Below are positions 61,201 through 64,000 of a stretch of DNA of 64,000 nucleotides, in pieces (position 1 is the first letter of the stretch; each line of letters opens with the position of its first letter). The notes beneath the pieces are model-generated. The model did not search any database, had not been told where the DNA came from, and saw only the letters and a list, made by a program, of their open reading frames with translations. The stretch lies in assembly GCF_028769735.1 (NCBI RefSeq), contig NC_088171.1, positions 130,341,533-130,405,532 on the forward strand, given 5' to 3'. Source of the stretch: Zonotrichia leucophrys gambelii. Lineage: Eukaryota; Chordata; Aves; Passeriformes; Passerellidae. The position numbers and the translations under genes were made by a program.

Positions 61201-62820
61201 TGGTGTCTATGATCCATTCTAAATATCTTGCAGTATGTTCTTTTTGTATGTTGAAAATCCAGTGTCATCTAAGGAGGTTCAAATACTGCTGGGTGTTGCA
61301 TGAGTCCAGCAAAAGAACATGATGGTCTTCACAGCCTTCTGACTAGGAAAATGTCCTTATATCAGAAAATTGGTTCTACAACTGACAAGTCAAACTGAAA
61401 GAGTGAAGACTGCTAGTTCACTCAGATAATCTGTCTTATTAATGTCAAGGTTCCTTTCATAATCAAGCTGAAGAGAACTTAAGCTACAATGTGAGTCCAA
61501 TTTGCTGTAACTACAAAATGTACATGCTTTGATTTCTCTTTAAAGAAACCTTTAAACCTTTGAGAAACTTGCAGAAAAACACCCTTACTCTCGCCTACCC
61601 AAATAGCTGAGATTCAGGTTTGCCTCAGTATACCAGTAATAGGCAAAAATATAGTTTGTAAGAATATGTCAGAATATGACAAATACCATAGAATACAATA
61701 GAATACATAGAACTATGTATTCCATAGTGTGGGTAGTGAAGTTTTCTGAAATTACATTCTTCAGATGGGTCATCCTCATACAGATAATCTCTTCTACAAT
61801 TGTGTTTTGAAGACCTCAGAAAGCTTTCTCAAAAAACCCAAATTATTTGTAAAATGTCTTACAGGAATATTTTTGTGTGTGACTGCTCTACATCTTTGAT
61901 GAGTTTATCAAAACTCTAGGCACTGCTTGACATACAGTTAATAGGAAGTAATATTTTTCTGTTAACTCATAGAAATACCAAATTCAGCATTCTCGCTTTG
62001 GAGCACTCCCTTGAGGACATTGTGACCATAAGCAAACAAGTGGACTAAATTAATTTCCATGGGTTTTCCCCATCTCTGACAGATAATTCAGCGTTCCACA
62101 TTAAGGTAAAATACGGTGGTCAAAATGCAGCTTCTTTCACACCCTACAGTTCATCAAGAAGCTTTGGGATCTATGCCAAGACATTCAAAATCTTGAATCA
62201 AATGCAGAAGCTGAACCCCAGAGGTTTAAATAAGGACACTGAAACTTTTGAATATCTAGATGAGGACAACACTGTGACAGAGCAGGAATACTCAAATGTC
62301 AGCTTCAAATGGGTAAAAATTGCACTGAAAGAAATCATCTTGGGTGTATGAGGCAAGAACTCCCACAGTTTTCTTTCCTCCTCCCCAGGCCAATAATAAA
62401 AATCCCACAGAACAGAGAAGTTTCTTTTAGTTTGAATTTTAGATGTAAAAAAAATCTATGTCACTTTCACAGAGCACCTGATGAATTGGGTCTCAAATAA
62501 CATGAAAATTCTTATATAACTCAGTAATCAGTGGACTCAATTGTTTATAATATGCCAACAGTAAATGCAGCAGGAATTTATAATCATATTTTTATGGGGA
62601 GTAAGCCAAAACCCCTTCTGCAACTAAAACAAACTGCTTCACTTTTTCATTTTGGGCAGGTTTAAAATTCAAAGAGAAATGACAGCATGACAGATAAATT
62701 TCTCTTGTGGCATTTTCCCCATAAGGGTGACGCAAAGAGAAGTCAGAAGATTAGCTTGTTATGCCCAGTGTATTTACAGTTACTGTACAGGTGGATGGTT
62801 ACAATAAGCTGATGACAACT
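58256..62820. other. Intergenic AT-rich sequence
   Basis: This stretch holds a tandem duplication of an 18-bp unit (TCCTGCTGTAGAAATTAA, at 61040-61057 and 61058-61075) and a short hairpin at 61701-61722. The sequence at about 58290-58440 is unique-looking and could be conserved. No coding exon or named transposon is seen. Confidence 0.5.
61701..61722. repeat. Short perfect hairpin
   Basis: GAATACATAG and CTATGTATTC form a 10-bp perfect inverted repeat with a 2-nt spacer. The preceding bases contain further copies of ATAGAATAC, suggesting local slippage. Confidence 0.85.
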
Positions 62821-62825
62821 TCTTT

Positions 62826-62948
62826 ACAGAAAAATGAAAAAGAAAAAACAAAACCAAAACAAAACAAAAAAAAAAGCCAAACAAAAAACCCCCAAAATCA
62901 AAAAACACCAAAAAAAAAAAAAAACCAAAAGCAAAAAAAAGTCCCCAA
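62826..62948. repeat. A-rich low-complexity tract with C interruptions
   Basis: This is similar in style to the tract at 51285-51500 (AACCAAAACAAAAC, AAAAACCCCCAAAA), with an A run of about 15 near 62910-62924. The Lys/Gln-rich frame across it is an artefact. Confidence 0.9.
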
Positions 62949-64000
62949 AATTGCTTCACTAGGTGCATTTTATATTCTTCCTGTCAGTTCTCCACTTTTT
63001 TTGCCCTCTTCTCAAAATGTTTTTTCTTTTTTAGCATATCTCTCCAGCAGACTTTGTTTTTTTCTTATTTTCCTGCCTCTTTTAGACTCCCTCAACAATA
63101 GAAATTAAGTGGGGTTGATTGAACTGGTTCAAACACAATAGAAATACAGTTCCAAAGTCTTGAATTTAAGGACAGATTTCCCCTGACTGATGTCTACTAG
63201 TCCTGTTTTGAGACAGTATTTTTAAATTATTTCTCAGATGTTTCTTCTTCGAGTGAAGTGGTCCCATTTGCAGCAGGGAAAGACAAAATACCTTCTTCAT
63301 TCTCTTGCTGTTTCTCAGCTGCTTTTTCTCGTTGGCTTCCTCCTCCCTTCTCACGCACATACTCATCCCTAGCCTGAAACTTCCCTTAAAAGAGGCCCCA
63401 ATTAGGAATGTGCTTGAGCACCCCAAAAACCAACCCATGACCTGCTAAATGTCCCAGAACCAGCAGGGCAGTGTTCCTGCACTGGCTGGGATTGATGGCA
63501 TGGTAGCATTGTGAAAAACCTCTCATCTTCCAGGTTTAGAGAGAGGCTGTTCTGGTACTGGCAAGGAGGGGAAAGCAGCAGGAGCCCAGCCAGGCCCTTT
63601 GCCAGGGAGCAGGGCAGCAGCACAGGGCCATGCCTGGTGAGTGGGGTAGGGGAGTGCAGGGATTGATGGCAGGAAAGGATTTTTCTCGAGGTCCAGCAGC
63701 CTAGTGAAGGAAGAGTAAAGAAGTGAGCGGTAGACCTCGCACTTGCAGCCTACTGAGCATTTTTTGGAGTCCTCTGGTGTGGTCACCTGATGCCTTCCTG
63801 ATCTATGTGTGAGCCCTCAAATCTCACACTGCTGCCTGGTTTTGATTTTATTCATCGTGGGGTTTTTGTTTTGGTTAGTCCTTTCTCCTCTGGGGACATC
63901 TTGACACTTTGGTCAGCCTGTTAGTGCCCCAGCCAGTCCTGAGCCAAAACTAACAAAAGTTCCCCTCCTTTCCCATTAATTTCTGCTCACAAAAAGGGAG
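62949..64000. other. Right-edge intergenic sequence
   Basis: T-rich DNA up to about 63080 is followed by a GC-richer patch at 63400-63790 that opens several minus-strand frames up to 90 codons. None shows a domain or clear splice structure. I looked for the C2H2 zinc-finger exons expected for OSR2 and did not see them. Confidence 0.5.

Noticed and set aside
62761..63108. 115-codon Lys/Gln-rich plus frame
   Set aside because: It spans an A-rich low-complexity tract and has no conserved features.
62949..64000. OSR2 exons at the right edge
   Set aside because: I expected C2H2 zinc-finger coding sequence if the gene were reached, and no Cys-x2-Cys/His-x3-His pattern appears on either strand.

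Overview
The window looks like nuclear DNA of a bird, most likely a songbird. It is AT-rich and gene-poor, with CR1 retroposon fragments as the main repeats. It also holds a solo LTR that resembles a family I know from passerines, and one compact CpG island. I see no prokaryotic-type operons, CRISPR arrays, rRNA or tRNA genes. Almost all 60-150 codon open frames here are chance frames in non-coding DNA.

The only gene I can assign with confidence is the 5' end of VPS13B (COH1, the Cohen syndrome gene), on the minus strand. Its promoter is the CpG island at about 25970-26455, which carries NRF1, ETS, E2F-like, SP1 and TCACGTGA (CLEAR/E-box) motifs. A non-coding exon 1 probably ends at 26129. 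Exon 2 (25210-25387) carries the start codon and the first 49 residues. Exon 3 (17285-17428) adds residues 50-97. Both coding exons are in phase 0 with good splice sites. The rest of the gene lies beyond position 1: positions 1-17284 are intron 3, and I found no exon 4 there.

Intron 3 contains an old ERVL-like LTR (about 11250-11545), a CR1 tail (11742-11790) and a perfect 15-bp hairpin (13023-13062). Intron 2 contains a CR1 on the minus strand (about 18605-19345), a complete solo LTR with a 6-bp target duplication (22309-22694) and a CR1 tail on the plus strand (about 23760-23950).

Right of the island, from about 26457 to 64000, I see no established gene. In mammals the neighbour upstream of VPS13B is OSR2, so this is probably the VPS13B-OSR2 intergenic interval. 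That assignment is inference. It contains CR1 copies at 26457, 29397 and 57860 (the last one very old), a pair of about 90% identical 100-bp repeats (28761 and 30620), and a small orphan CpG-rich patch at about 41885-42075. A microRNA-like hairpin lies at about 40027-40095, and there are several low-complexity tracts. A loose set of exon-like open blocks on the plus strand (27316-32994) could be a divergent transcript from the VPS13B promoter, but this is speculative.

I found no convincing new biological system. The best follow-ups are the exon-like blocks, the orphan CpG patch, the hairpin at 40 kb, and the sense-oriented LTR in intron 2.
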